From Arthrobacter sp. Y81 (GTDB lineage Bacteria > Actinomycetota > Actinomycetes > Actinomycetales > Micrococcaceae): a stretch of 64,000 nucleotides of DNA. Every line of letters begins with the position of its first letter. Positions within the stretch are counted from its first letter, which is position 1. The stretch covers positions 23,471-87,470 of the forward strand of contig NZ_PJIL01000019.1 in assembly GCF_002929335.1 (NCBI RefSeq), read 5' to 3'. Below are positions 16,409 to 25,164 of this stretch, piece after piece. Made by a program: the position numbers and the translations under genes. The notes under the pieces were generated by a model. The model was given only the letters and a program-made list of their open reading frames with translations. It had not been told where the DNA came from and did no database searches.

Positions 16409-18954
16409 AGGGCCGCCGCCGCAGGAACTCCAACGGCACCGGATACCCCGCTGAACGTCGGATCGATGAGCCCCACGCAGCTGAAGGGCAGGTCCGTCAC
16501 CTCCAGCACCGGGACACCGCGCTGCTGAGCCAGCAACAGGATGTGGGCTATCTCGGGCGCGGCATCAGGGCGCACCAGGACCTTCCACGGCACCCTGCGC
16601 AGCAGCACCCGGGTTGTCTCGCCGACCCCGGGTTTGATGAGGTTCAGGTCGTCGATCTCGTGTTCCCGGCCGAGGATTTCTACCGCGAGCCTGCCGGCCC
16701 AGGTGGGCGTCCTGTCCGCGGCCAGCAGGGCCTGGGCTGCTGCCCGGGCGGACGCTTCGACTGCTGGGAAATGGGCGGAAACGGCCGCCAGGAAATCCCG
16801 CGAGACGTCGTCACCGCGCAGCTGGTGGTAAAACTTGGCCCCGTGGAAGTCGTCCGGGCCGATGAACTCCGCGTTGAGGACCGTGCGGGACACGAGACCG
16901 GACACCGTCGAGTTCAGGCAGGCGGAGGGGATGAGGTAGTCCTCCCGCGTGCCGTACATGGCGGCGCAGTGCCCGGGGTCGGCGAGCACGGCGAGGTCCT
17001 TCGGGAAGGCAATGCCGTCGGTTTCGGCGAAGCGGTCGAGGGCGGCCGAGAGCTCGCGGGTGATCGCACCCTTGCCGGTCCAACCGTCCACAAAGAGGAT
17101 CTGTTCCGGGTCATGATGGGAGGCCAGGTATCGCAGCGCCGTCTGGTCCAGCCCGACTCCGCGCACGATGCTCATCGTGTAGTGGGGAAGGTCGATGCCG
17201 TGGATCTGCTGCGCCCAGCGGCGCATCAGGATGCCGACCGGTGTGCCGGCCCTGGCCAGGGAAACCAGCACCGGCCGGTTGCGACGCGCGGCCAGCGCCA
17301 TCTCGGTCACAGTGCCCACGGCCTGCGCGACGCGCGCCGAGGAACGTTCCAAGGCGTCCCGGTATAGCTGCTGGTACTGCTCAGAGGGCGAATATTCGAT
17401 CGGCAGGGACTCGGCATAGTTCGCCCCGCCCGATTGCATGGCGGCTTCACGATCGGCCGCTGGCGCTTCCAACGCGGCATCACCGATGTCCTTCAGCAGC
17501 CAAGTGACTTCCTCCGGGGCGTAGGACCCAAACGCCGGTCCGGCCAGCGGCGCCGGGAGGATGGGTGAGGCAGGCAGGAGGACGACGACGACCGCGCTGC
17601 AGACGGCGCTGAGCGCCTCCGTCACACTGCCGGGACCCGAGAGGACATCCGCGGTGGTTCCAGGTTCGGGCATCAGGACGATCGTGCCGAATCTGCGGCC
17701 GGACGGGGAAACATTGTGGGCGAAGCGCACACCGGGCCCGTCCACGGTGGCGTCATGGCTGGCGAACCGCAGCGTGCTGGTGATGGCGTAGTCCGGGCGA
17801 TCAAGGGCGACGATAGGGGATCGGGTGGTGGTGGAGAACCGTACGCCGCGGCCCGGATTCAGCCGGTCCAGCGCATCGGCAACGGCCAGGGGCACGTGGA
17901 TGAACTCCTCGCTGCCCAGGACCAGGACGGACTCCGCGGCAGCCGCCTGTGGAAGCACCAGGTGGATCGATTCCCCGATGTCGGCCAGGGTGGCCGCCGA
18001 GGGGGAACCGCCGTTGCCGAACCGGTCGCTGCGGACAGCTGCGCCGGCCGTCCCGGGCTCGAGGAAGGTCACCGTTCCGGGTGCCCCCTCGGGGGTTGCC
18101 GGCGCCTGCGGCAGTGCCGCCACCACCTCGTCAGCGCGCTGGAGAATGTCCGTGCCCAAGGTGATCTGTCCCGTGGCCAGGGCCACCACCCGGATGCGGG
18201 TTCCGAGGCGATCGGCCAGTTCGTCGAACCTGGCCCGGTCACCCGGTGTCCGCAGGTCCACGAGCGCGGCCACCGTGTAGCTGGGATGCGGTGCCAGGGC
18301 GTGGAGTTCGGTGATGGTGTTGATGATCGTGGCCCCGGTGCTGAGTTCGTCGTCGACCAGCACCACCGGTTCGTGGGCATTCAGGCGCCGCGGGTCCGTG
18401 GGAAGCAGCCGGTGTGAGGTGGCGTGCGAATGTGCTTCCTCGAAGGACCCGTAGGCGGCGGCGCCCGCCGGGGCGTGCCGGGATGAGTGGATGTAATACG
18501 AACCGATCGTGTCGGCCACGAGCCGCCCCAGGCCGGTGGCCGTCTCCGCGTAGCCGATGGTAATGATCTGCTGGTTGCGGGACTTCAACCCGGCCAACTG
18601 ACGCCGGAGGCTCTGCAGCGCGGCCCGCCGGGCGCCGTCGTGCGTGTCCCCTCGCAGGACCGCGGCGAGCCCGGCAGCAATGGTCCGGGAGGCCGGCAAC
18701 GCTTCCGGGGAGTCGCAGAGCGCCTCGCCGACGAGCACCCCCAGCAGCTCACCGGCGGCCATGACCAGCCCGGGTTCTGACGGGACGTGTTTGCCCAGCA
18801 CCCGGGACACCAGCAGATGGGCCCGCTTGGGGTTGCGACGCAGGGCCAGTCCCACCAGGGCCTCGACCGGCAGCAGGCTGGCGGAGTGGTCCGTCTTGAT
18901 GCCGACGCCGAGGGCGTCCCGCACAAAGCCGCCGGTCCAGGGGTGCTGGCTCAA
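16405..18954 (-). CDS. PRTase / TRSP / StiP / PELOTA fusion protein
   Basis: An 849-residue multidomain protein. Residues about 10-290 form a phosphoribosyltransferase with the PRPP motif VVLVDDELSTGATI near 197-210. A TRSP-type region (VLVLGSEEFIHVPLAVADAL) follows at about 350-490. Residues about 505-770 match the StiP/second PRTase-like family (LFVDGWTGKGAI; LIPSACLNSTVSGL). Residues about 775-835 form a PELOTA-type RNA-binding domain (VPWKVLVRPDAAPEIAHILLLAQQ). Elsewhere these parts are often separate genes. Start overlaps the stop of the CitE-like gene by ATGA. Proposed, by family knowledge, to build a nucleoside-like metabolite in Ter stress systems. Confidence 0.85.
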   Translation of the reverse strand: MSQHPWTGGFVRDALGVGIKTDHSASLLPVEALVGLALRRNPKRAHLLVSRVLGKHVPSEPGLVMAAGELLGVLVGEALCDSPEALPASRTIAAGLAAVLRGDTHDGARRAALQSLRRQLAGLKSRNQQIITIGYAETATGLGRLVADTIGSYYIHSSRHAPAGAAAYGSFEEAHSHATSHRLLPTDPRRLNAHEPVVLVDDELSTGATIINTITELHALAPHPSYTVAALVDLRTPGDRARFDELADRLGTRIRVVALATGQITLGTDILQRADEVVAALPQAPATPEGAPGTVTFLEPGTAGAAVRSDRFGNGGSPSAATLADIGESIHLVLPQAAAAESVLVLGSEEFIHVPLAVADALDRLNPGRGVRFSTTTRSPIVALDRPDYAITSTLRFASHDATVDGPGVRFAHNVSPSGRRFGTIVLMPEPGTTADVLSGPGSVTEALSAVCSAVVVVLLPASPILPAPLAGPAFGSYAPEEVTWLLKDIGDAALEAPAADREAAMQSGGANYAESLPIEYSPSEQYQQLYRDALERSSARVAQAVGTVTEMALAARRNRPVLVSLARAGTPVGILMRRWAQQIHGIDLPHYTMSIVRGVGLDQTALRYLASHHDPEQILFVDGWTGKGAITRELSAALDRFAETDGIAFPKDLAVLADPGHCAAMYGTREDYLIPSACLNSTVSGLVSRTVLNAEFIGPDDFHGAKFYHQLRGDDVSRDFLAAVSAHFPAVEASARAAAQALLAADRTPTWAGRLAVEILGREHEIDDLNLIKPGVGETTRVLLRRVPWKVLVRPDAAPEIAHILLLAQQRGVPVLEVTDLPFSCVGLIDPTFSGVSGAVGVPAAAAL

Positions 18955-20159
18955 TTCATGCTCGCTTCCAGGAGGTCAACGTAGGTGATGTTCTCGGCGG
19001 CCACGCCAAATGCTGCGGCACGCAGCAGGGTTTGGACGGCCCAGGCCTGATGGGGCTTCATCTCATTCATCTTGTTGCCGTATGGCGAGGCTGAGGCGCC
19101 GCCGCCGTTCTTGCCGGCGATCTCCAGCGCGTCCACGTATTCCTCGTGGCTGACCACGCACATGGCATGGACCAGCGGGACATGGGTCGGGTGGATGACG
19201 GTCTTGCCCAGCAGCCCGTTGGCCAGATCGAGTTCAATTTCGCGGATCAGCCCGTCGAGGTTGGCCGTCAGAATCCGGTCACGCAGGGGCATTTCATTTG
19301 CGTCGGCGAAGGGAGTGCGCCGCAGCAGCGGGCGCAGCACCCGCTCGCTGTTGCTGTAGTGCTCCCAGACCGGGCCGGAGATCACGAATCCGTTGTCCGG
19401 CCTGCCCAGCATATTGACGATGTCCCCGATCACGGAGGCAACCACCTTGACATCATAGATGGTCAGGTCCCGGGAGCGGCGCAGGCCAAAAGCACTGGAC
19501 ATGTCCGTGGCGCCCACGCGGACGGCCAGAACATCCTCCCGGTTGGCTTGCAGCAGGTCCCGGATACCGGACAAGGTCCCGGCCCGGGTCTCGCCGTGGA
19601 TCATCAGCGGAGATTCCATAATGGGCATGATCCGCATCCTGCGGCCGCCGCCGCGGGAAGCGTTGATCAAATGCAGGGCATCCAGGAACTGTTGCGCCCG
19701 GCCGGTCTCATTTTCAAACTTCGGAATGACAAAGCCCACCAGCAGGTCCAGCGCGTTGCCGCAGCGGCGGGCCAGGCTCAGCATCTGCTCCGGGGTGCGG
19801 ACGCGGAGAAACAGCAATGGCCCCGCGTCGGAGTGGAAGTCGCCGTCGGGGCCGCTGTCGCCGCGCGGCCCGGCGGAACCGGCATGCAGCCGGGTCACCG
19901 TGTCCACAACGTTGGTTTCGGCGGAGTCCACAGCATCATCGGCGATGGAATCCTCGAGGCAGATCACCATGCTCAGGCAGCCGCGGGCCGCCTGTTTGCG
20001 GATATCCTGCGCCAGGTTCGGGCGGTCCGCCGGAGTGTAGAGCGTGGCGCCCAGGGCCACGGCCAGCACCGCGGGGGCCGAGCCCAGGCTCAGCTCCTGC
20101 GGCGCGATGTGGAACAGGCGCGAGGCGTGCTCGTCGCTAAGAAAACTGAAATGGCGCAT
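18951..20159 (-). CDS. HpcH/HpaI aldolase / citrate-lyase-beta-like protein (Ter module)
   Basis: A 402-residue TIM-barrel protein of the CitE-like group. It shows LYTPADRPNLAQDIRK near 40, MVICLEDSIADDAV (acidic metal ligand) near 67, LFLRVRTPEQM with the conserved Arg, and MPIMESP plus RVGATDMSSAFGLRR further on. This clade is typically found beside TerD and PRTase genes. It probably performs C-C bond formation or cleavage on a small metabolite during assembly of the proposed product. Overlaps the next gene by four bases. Confidence 0.85.
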   Translation of the reverse strand: MRHFSFLSDEHASRLFHIAPQELSLGSAPAVLAVALGATLYTPADRPNLAQDIRKQAARGCLSMVICLEDSIADDAVDSAETNVVDTVTRLHAGSAGPRGDSGPDGDFHSDAGPLLFLRVRTPEQMLSLARRCGNALDLLVGFVIPKFENETGRAQQFLDALHLINASRGGGRRMRIMPIMESPLMIHGETRAGTLSGIRDLLQANREDVLAVRVGATDMSSAFGLRRSRDLTIYDVKVVASVIGDIVNMLGRPDNGFVISGPVWEHYSNSERVLRPLLRRTPFADANEMPLRDRILTANLDGLIREIELDLANGLLGKTVIHPTHVPLVHAMCVVSHEEYVDALEIAGKNGGGASASPYGNKMNEMKPHQAWAVQTLLRAAAFGVAAENITYVDLLEASMN

Positions 20160-20168
20160 GCCGTCCCG

Positions 20169-20948
20169 TCACGGTTCCTGCCGGCGGGCGGCAGCTTTGG
20201 TGGTCATGGAAAAGCCGAATTCCTGCCAGAGCTCGGCGGCGTCGGCGCGGGCGGGCACCGGTTCGGCGCGTAGCTCGATAACGCCATCGATCGCGGTCAG
20301 GGACAGGATGTATCTGAGCTCTCCGTCAGCCGCGGGCAGCGTCACGGTGCCGCCGTCGAAAATCTCCACGGTCAGAGGGGAGAAAGGCTGTCCGATAAAC
20401 AGCGCCCGGCGCAGCTCCCGGATATGCCGAAGCGCCACGGCGGCCGTCCCGTCCACGTAGCCGACCAGCGGGCGGTTTCCCGAGCATTCGAGGGTGGTGC
20501 CGGAGACGGCGCCGTCCACGCTCATGGCCCCGGTCACGTGTTCTGAGCTTTCCCATGCCGCCGAGGTTGCCCCCGTCACCAGCAAGCTGCCGATCGCCGA
20601 CTGGCGCCGGTCAAGGCGGATCATCGGCGTTTGGGCGTTGAGCAGCCTCGTCGCGCCGATCCCGGGAGCCGGAAAGAGCCTGGTGGGCCGGGCCGCGGCC
20701 CGGGGCCGGGATACGGCCGACGGGGCGGCAGCTGACGTGTTTGGTGCCGCGGATGTGGGCGCGGGCGACCGGCTGAGGGACAGCGACGTAGTGGCAGCTG
20801 GTGCCGCAGGGGACGACGGCGGCGCTGCCGCCGGGACGGGTGCCGGAGCGAACGTTGCCGCGGCAGATATTTCATCGCGGGCGGCCGGCCTGACCCTGCG
20901 GCTGAGGTAGGTTATGTCCGTGCGGATGCTGGACCTGTTCAGTGCCAT
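20169..20948 (-). CDS. Ter-operon hypothetical protein with Ala/Pro-rich linker
   Basis: A 259-residue protein. Residues 1-25 (MALNRSSIRTDITYLSRRVR) are basic, about 25-95 are a low-complexity Ala/Pro/Ser linker, and 95-259 form a globular part (GYVDGTAAVALRHIRELRRALF; ELRYILSLTAIDGVIELRAEP). No membrane segment. It lies 3 bases downstream of the fourth terD gene and 9 bases upstream of the citE-like gene. I recognise no family. The long disordered linker suggests a tethered or scaffold role, which is inference. Confidence 0.7.
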   Translation of the reverse strand: MALNRSSIRTDITYLSRRVRPAARDEISAAATFAPAPVPAAAPPSSPAAPAATTSLSLSRSPAPTSAAPNTSAAAPSAVSRPRAAARPTRLFPAPGIGATRLLNAQTPMIRLDRRQSAIGSLLVTGATSAAWESSEHVTGAMSVDGAVSGTTLECSGNRPLVGYVDGTAAVALRHIRELRRALFIGQPFSPLTVEIFDGGTVTLPAADGELRYILSLTAIDGVIELRAEPVPARADAAELWQEFGFSMTTKAAARRQEP

Positions 20949-20951
20949 CGC

Positions 20952-21503
20952 CTAGACATCGAACCGGAAGTCGGCCGCCACGCCGCGCAGGCCGGTTGTG
21001 TAGCCCTGGCCCAAGGCCCGGAATTTCCAGTCCTCGCGGTGGCGGTAAAGTTCACCGAACATCATGGCCGTGATGTTGTCCTGCGGGGACTGGGGAATAT
21101 CGAAGCGCACCAGCTCCTGATTCTGTGCGGTGGCCACCCGGATGTATTGGCCGCGGATGGCAGCGAAGGTGCCGGGCCCGCGGAGATCGGGGTCGACGTA
21201 GACAATGAACGTAATTTTGGCGACGCTGTCCGGTACGAGGGACAGGTCCACGTCGATTTGCTCCTGGTCCTCGGTGCCGGCGAAGGCCACCGAGCCCTCG
21301 GGGCTCGCGATCTGGTTGAAAAACACCAGGTGATCGTTCGAGACGGCCCGGCCGCCGGCGTCGCACATGATGGCCAGGGGAACCAGCTCAGACTGGGGCC
21401 CGCGGCTGGGGATGGACTGCCAGCCCAAGCCGATCATGACTTTGCTCAGTCCCGGGTTCTCGGCCGTCAGGGCGGCGTTAGCCCCGGCCACAAGGTTGCC
21501 CAT
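20952..21503 (-). CDS. TerD-family protein with divergent metal site
   Basis: A 183-residue TerD beta-sandwich protein: LSKVMIGLGWQS, NDHLVFFNQIASPEGSV and the C-terminal GELYRHREDWKFRALGQGYTTGL. In the other TerD copies here the calcium-binding loop reads GDN-x-GD/E-x-GDDE-x-I. In this protein the loop is shortened to AGTEDQEQIDVDLSLVP and lacks the GDD triplet. It may bind metal differently or have become a structural partner. Its ATG overlaps the upstream stop by one base (TGATG). Confidence 0.88.
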   Translation of the reverse strand: MGNLVAGANAALTAENPGLSKVMIGLGWQSIPSRGPQSELVPLAIMCDAGGRAVSNDHLVFFNQIASPEGSVAFAGTEDQEQIDVDLSLVPDSVAKITFIVYVDPDLRGPGTFAAIRGQYIRVATAQNQELVRFDIPQSPQDNITAMMFGELYRHREDWKFRALGQGYTTGLRGVAADFRFDV

Positions 21504-22006
21504 CAGCGGCCTTCCAACCGAAGCGCGGACGGCGCGAACTTGTCTTCGAGGAACCGGCCGTGGGTGGACAGCTCGGCAATGGCACCGATCCGCACCTGGT
21601 TGGCCAGGTCCCGGGCTATTTCCTCGAGCGTGGCGAACTGCTCCGCCAGCAGCTGCGTTGGTCCGGAGTCCTCAGTCCTGGCACTGTCCGGGAGCGCCAG
21701 GTACGTGCGCAGGGGGTCCGGGATGTAGCTGCAGACGATGGAGTTCAGCAGCACCTGCTGCTCCATCGAAGCACCGTGTTCGGCCATGTGGCTGACCAGC
21801 GGACGCAGCACATCGTCGATTTGGCGCAGCTGCGAGGACACCGACGTCGGCAGCTCAGCACCGGCCCGGCGGATGGCGCTGCGCAGGTTGTCCAGGGATC
21901 CGGTGGTCTGCGCTAGCTCGGCCTCGGCCGTTGGCTCGGGCGCCTGTTCAGCGATGCCCGGTGCGGGGGCGCCGCCGAACAGGGAGCCGATGAACTTACC
22001 AATCAC
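21503..22006 (-). CDS. Hypothetical protein between telA and terD
   Basis: A 167-residue, mostly helical soluble protein (LDNLRSAIRRAGAELPTSVSSQLRQIDDVL; VLLNSIVCSYIPDPLRTYLALP; QFATLEEIARDLANQVR) with a C-terminal FLEDKFAP. It begins 29 bases after the telA stop and is coupled by TGATG overlap to the fourth terD gene. It occupies the place where other Ter/TelA loci carry XpaC-like helical proteins, but I cannot assign it to that family. Function unknown. Confidence 0.7.
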   Translation of the reverse strand: MIGKFIGSLFGGAPAPGIAEQAPEPTAEAELAQTTGSLDNLRSAIRRAGAELPTSVSSQLRQIDDVLRPLVSHMAEHGASMEQQVLLNSIVCSYIPDPLRTYLALPDSARTEDSGPTQLLAEQFATLEEIARDLANQVRIGAIAELSTHGRFLEDKFAPSALRLEGR

Positions 22007-22035
22007 TGCGGTACCGCCTGCTGCTTCGCTGTCAC

Positions 22036-23229
22036 TTAGTCTGTCTGGCCCTGCCGTGCGCGTTCCAGGTACGGCCTGGCCTTCTGGACGCTGGCTTCGA
22101 GGGCCCCGACGGTGCTCTCCATGTTCTTGGCTGCCTCGGACCGGAACGTGTCAATGGCATCCATCGTGGCGAACACATTGTCGAAGGCCTTCTGCAGCGT
22201 CTCCACACTGACCCCGGAGCTGGACGCCTGCTGGTGGATGCGCGCGGTCTGGTCCTTGAGCATTTCGCTGGTGCTCAGGATCATGTTGTTGGTGGTGGTG
22301 TTGACGGCGTCGATCTGGTCCAGGACCATCTTCTGGTTGGCCAGGGCCTGGGCCACGATCACCGCCGTACGCAGTGCCGAGATGGTGGTGGTGCGTGCCC
22401 GCTCCACACCCTTGATCAGTTCAACGTTGTTCTTACGGATCAGGTCCATCGCCAGGTACCCCTGAACGGAGACGGCGAGCTGGGTCAGGATGTCCTGGTG
22501 GCGCTGGCGCACGGGGAACAGGACGTCCGCCTCCATCTTCTGTGCCTCGGTAATCTGCCCGGCGGCGCGTGCGGAGTCGATCTTCTCCACGCAGGCGGCG
22601 TCCAGTGCCTTGGCGAAGACGGCATATTCACTCAGTGCCTGCATCGTTTCCCAGAGCTGGACTTTTTCGTTGGCTAGGCTGGCATTGTCCTTGAGCAACT
22701 CGTCCTGGCCCGTCATCAGGGACTTGATGATCTGGTTCAGCTGGGTCTGCGCCGATTCGTATTTCTGGAAGTACTTGGCCAGCTTATTGCCGCCGGGGAT
22801 GAAGCCCAGGATCTTCTTGCCCACGCTCATGTTGGCCTGGTTGGGAGTGAGGTCCTCCACTGTGCTCCGCAGCTCACCCAGGGTGTTAGCGACCGCCACC
22901 TGAGCGCTGTTCCCGGACTTCTTGGCGCCGGCAATGGACGTCGAGGAACGCTCCAGCAGCCTGCTGGAGGAGCTGCTTGACGCTGTGATCTCGGCGCTGC
23001 CGATCTTGTTAATGCCATCGACCTGTGAGGAGAACTCCGGGCTGCGCGCGTCCAGCTTGGCCAGGCCGGCCACGAACTCCCTGGCCTGCCTGTTGATCTC
23101 GGCGCGCCGTTCGTCGGGAACCGGCACCATGCCGAGCGCGTCTTCGGGCTGAACAATGGCAGGGGCTTCCGGAGCGTGAAGCACCAATGAAGCCTCAGCG
23201 GCGTCGGGGGGAGTCAACGGAGAATTCAT
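22036..23229 (-). CDS. telA: TelA-family toxic anion resistance protein
   Basis: A 397-residue, largely coiled-coil cytoplasmic protein of the TelA/KlaA family. Typical blocks are VDGINKIGSAEITASSSSSSRLLERS, GELRSTVEDLTPNQ, LWETMQALSEYA, VQGYLAMDLIRKNNVELIKGV and ALANQKMVLDQIDAVN. TelA was named for tellurite resistance, but its wider role lies in envelope and anion stress together with TerD proteins. It is the fourth gene of the leftward operon. A strong stem-loop lies between it and the upstream terD gene. Confidence 0.92.
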   Translation of the reverse strand: MNSPLTPPDAAEASLVLHAPEAPAIVQPEDALGMVPVPDERRAEINRQAREFVAGLAKLDARSPEFSSQVDGINKIGSAEITASSSSSSRLLERSSTSIAGAKKSGNSAQVAVANTLGELRSTVEDLTPNQANMSVGKKILGFIPGGNKLAKYFQKYESAQTQLNQIIKSLMTGQDELLKDNASLANEKVQLWETMQALSEYAVFAKALDAACVEKIDSARAAGQITEAQKMEADVLFPVRQRHQDILTQLAVSVQGYLAMDLIRKNNVELIKGVERARTTTISALRTAVIVAQALANQKMVLDQIDAVNTTTNNMILSTSEMLKDQTARIHQQASSSGVSVETLQKAFDNVFATMDAIDTFRSEAAKNMESTVGALEASVQKARPYLERARQGQTD

Positions 23230-23251
23230 GATGCTGCCTTTTCAAGAGTTC

Positions 23252-23287
23252 GGTGGTGTCCCGGTTTCGATTGGCCGGGACACCACC
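23252..23287 (-). terminator. Strong stem-loop between terD and telA
   Basis: GGTGGTGTCCCGG and CCGGGACACCACC pair perfectly over 13 bases around a 10-base loop. It lies in the 121-base gap downstream of the third terD gene and just before the telA start, with no T-run. It could act as a partial terminator or RNA-stability element that makes TerD more abundant than the downstream enzymes. That role is inferred from position and symmetry. Confidence 0.6.
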
Positions 23288-23350
23288 TCAGGTGGAAACG
23301 ATGCGGAGCGGAAGGAGTCTGCCCGGACCCTAATCAGTCCGGCAAACTAA

Positions 23351-23932
23351 TCAGCTAAGGTCGACGCCGAAGTCCTTGGCTATGCCGGCGAGGCCGGTGG
23401 CGTAACCCTGTCCGACGGCCTTGAACTTCCAGTCACCGTTGTTGCGGTAGACCTCAGCGAAAATCATCGACGTTTCGGGCGCTGCGTCCTCGCTCAGGTC
23501 GTAGCGGACGATTTCCTTGTCATCGACCTGGTTGATCACGCGGCAGTACGCGCTGCGCACCTGGCCAAAGTTCTGGCCGCGCGTTTCACCCTGGTCGATG
23601 GAGACCACAATGACAACGCGCTCGACGTCGGCGGCCACCAGGGAGAGATCGACCAGGATCTGTTCGTCGTCGCCGGCGCCTTCGCCGGACCGGTTATCGC
23701 CCAGGTGGGTGACGGAGCCGTCCGCGGCAGCGGGCTGGTTGTAGAAAATGAAGTCCGCGGAGGATCGGACCTTGCCGTCCGCGGCCACCAGGAGGGCGGA
23801 GGCGTCGAGGTCGAAAGCCTCACCCGTCGTCGTACGCGGGTCCCAGCCCAGCCCCACTACAGCCTTCGACAGGCCTGGTGCGCTCTTCGTCAGGGACAGA
23901 TTGCTGCCTTTGGTAAGGGTTAGTCCTGCCAT
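23351..23932 (-). CDS. terD: TerD-family protein
   Basis: A 193-residue TerD protein: LTLTKGSNLSLTK start, GLGWDPRTTTGEAFDLDASALL, DFIFYNQPAAADGSV, the full calcium loop GDNRSGEGAGDDEQI near 98-112, and YRNNGDWKFKAVGQGYATGL near the end. ATG 23932 was chosen because all family members begin M-x-x-LTLTKG. It is a close tandem paralogue of the 23971-24552 gene. These calcium-binding beta-sandwich proteins are thought to assemble at the membrane under stress. Confidence 0.93.
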   Translation of the reverse strand: MAGLTLTKGSNLSLTKSAPGLSKAVVGLGWDPRTTTGEAFDLDASALLVAADGKVRSSADFIFYNQPAAADGSVTHLGDNRSGEGAGDDEQILVDLSLVAADVERVVIVVSIDQGETRGQNFGQVRSAYCRVINQVDDKEIVRYDLSEDAAPETSMIFAEVYRNNGDWKFKAVGQGYATGLAGIAKDFGVDLS

Positions 23933-23970
23933 GTTTGTACCATTCCTTCGTGTTGAATCGGTCTTGCGAA

Positions 23971-24552
23971 CTAGTCCAGCGAAATGCCGAAATCGGTGGC
24001 GATGCCGTGCAGTCCCGTGGCATAGCCTTGGCCAACCGCCCGGAATTTCCATTCGGCACGGTTGCGGTAAATCTCGGCGAAAATCATTGACGTTTCAGGT
24101 GCCGCATCCTCGCTCAAATCGTAGCGGACCACTTCCTGGTCCGTGTCCTGGTTCAGGACACGGCAGTACGCGCCACGGATCTGGCCGAAGTTCTGGCCGC
24201 GGGCATCCGCCTGGTCGATGGACACAACGATGACAACGCGGTCCACGTCCGCTGCGATCAGGCTGAGGTCGATCAGGATCTGTTCGTCGTCGCCCTCGCC
24301 CACTCCGCTGCGGTTGTCGCCCTGGTGGACCACCGAACCGTCTTTGGCCTGGAGCTGGTTGTAGAAGATGAAGTCGTCCTGCGACCGGACCTTGCCGTCC
24401 GCGCCGACCAGGAGCGCCGAAGCGTCCAGGTCGAAGGCTTGGCCGCTGGTGGTCCTCGGATCCCAGCCCAGGCCGATCAGGGCCCGTTCCAGCCCGGGAT
24501 CGGCCTTGGTGAGGGAGAGATTATTACCTTTGGTAAGGGTCAGACTCGACAA
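23971..24552 (-). CDS. terD: TerD-family protein (TTG start)
   Basis: A 193-residue TerD protein with LTLTKGNNLSLTKADPG, GWDPRTTSGQAFDLDASALLV, calcium loop GDNRSGVGEGDDEQI and WKFRAVGQGYATGL. The only start fitting the family is TTG at 24552, preceded by GAAGGA on the coding strand. It follows the first terD gene of the operon closely and is very similar to the next gene, indicating tandem duplication. Confidence 0.92.
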   Translation of the reverse strand: MSSLTLTKGNNLSLTKADPGLERALIGLGWDPRTTSGQAFDLDASALLVGADGKVRSQDDFIFYNQLQAKDGSVVHQGDNRSGVGEGDDEQILIDLSLIAADVDRVVIVVSIDQADARGQNFGQIRGAYCRVLNQDTDQEVVRYDLSEDAAPETSMIFAEIYRNRAEWKFRAVGQGYATGLHGIATDFGISLD

Positions 24553-24573
24553 AATAAGGAATCCTTCGAACGG

Positions 24574-25164
24574 CTAGAGGACGGCGGCGGCCGGTGCAAT
24601 CAAGTCCGCAACCGAGCGGCCCTGGGCCCGCTCCCCGATGGCCTTAAAGGTCCAGCCCGCACCCTCACGGGATACCTTGGACATGATCATGGCCGAATGG
24701 GTCCCCGAGTCGGTCAGCTGGTACTTGGCAATCTCCGGGCTTCCTGCCGTGGAGTCGTCCACCAGCCGGCAAAAGGCATTCTGTACCTGGTCGAAGGTCT
24801 GGCCGGTGTAGCTGCTGATGACGAAGACGATGTGTGCCACGGCCGGGGAGACGAGCTCCAGGTTGACCAGGATGGTCTCGTCATCGCCGGCGCCGTCGCC
24901 CGTCAGGTTGTCTCCGGTGTGGCGCGTGGAGCCGTCCTTGCTCTGCAGCTGGTTGTACCAGACCTGGTCAAGCGACTTGCCGGCCGCGTCGAAGAAAATG
25001 GCCGACGCATCGAGGTCGACCTCTACGGTCTTGGCCTTTCCGAAAAAGCCCTTTTTGACCGGAGCCGCCGAGTCCCAGCCCAGCCCCATTTTGGTTTTCG
25101 TGAGCGAACCGCCGTCTTTTTTGGTCAGCGACAGCGACTGGCCCTTCTGCAAGCTCAATCCCAT
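24574..25164 (-). CDS. terD: TerD-family protein, first gene of the Ter operon
   Basis: A 196-residue TerD protein of a different subgroup from its neighbours. It starts LSLQKGQSLSLTKKDGG and has an inserted basic/aromatic loop (APVKKGFFGKAKTVEVDLDASAI). The calcium loop GDNLTGDGAGDDETI is present, but the C-terminal block is WTFKAIGERAQGRSVADLI instead of GQGYATGL. ATG 25164 is preceded by a strong GGAGG ribosome binding site. The operon promoter should lie between here and 25547. Confidence 0.92.
   Translation of the reverse strand: MGLSLQKGQSLSLTKKDGGSLTKTKMGLGWDSAAPVKKGFFGKAKTVEVDLDASAIFFDAAGKSLDQVWYNQLQSKDGSTRHTGDNLTGDGAGDDETILVNLELVSPAVAHIVFVISSYTGQTFDQVQNAFCRLVDDSTAGSPEIAKYQLTDSGTHSAMIMSKVSREGAGWTFKAIGERAQGRSVADLIAPAAAVL

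Noticed and set aside
19146..20273. Rightward 375-codon frame opposite the CitE-like gene
   Set aside because: Shadow of a strongly supported coding gene on the other strand.
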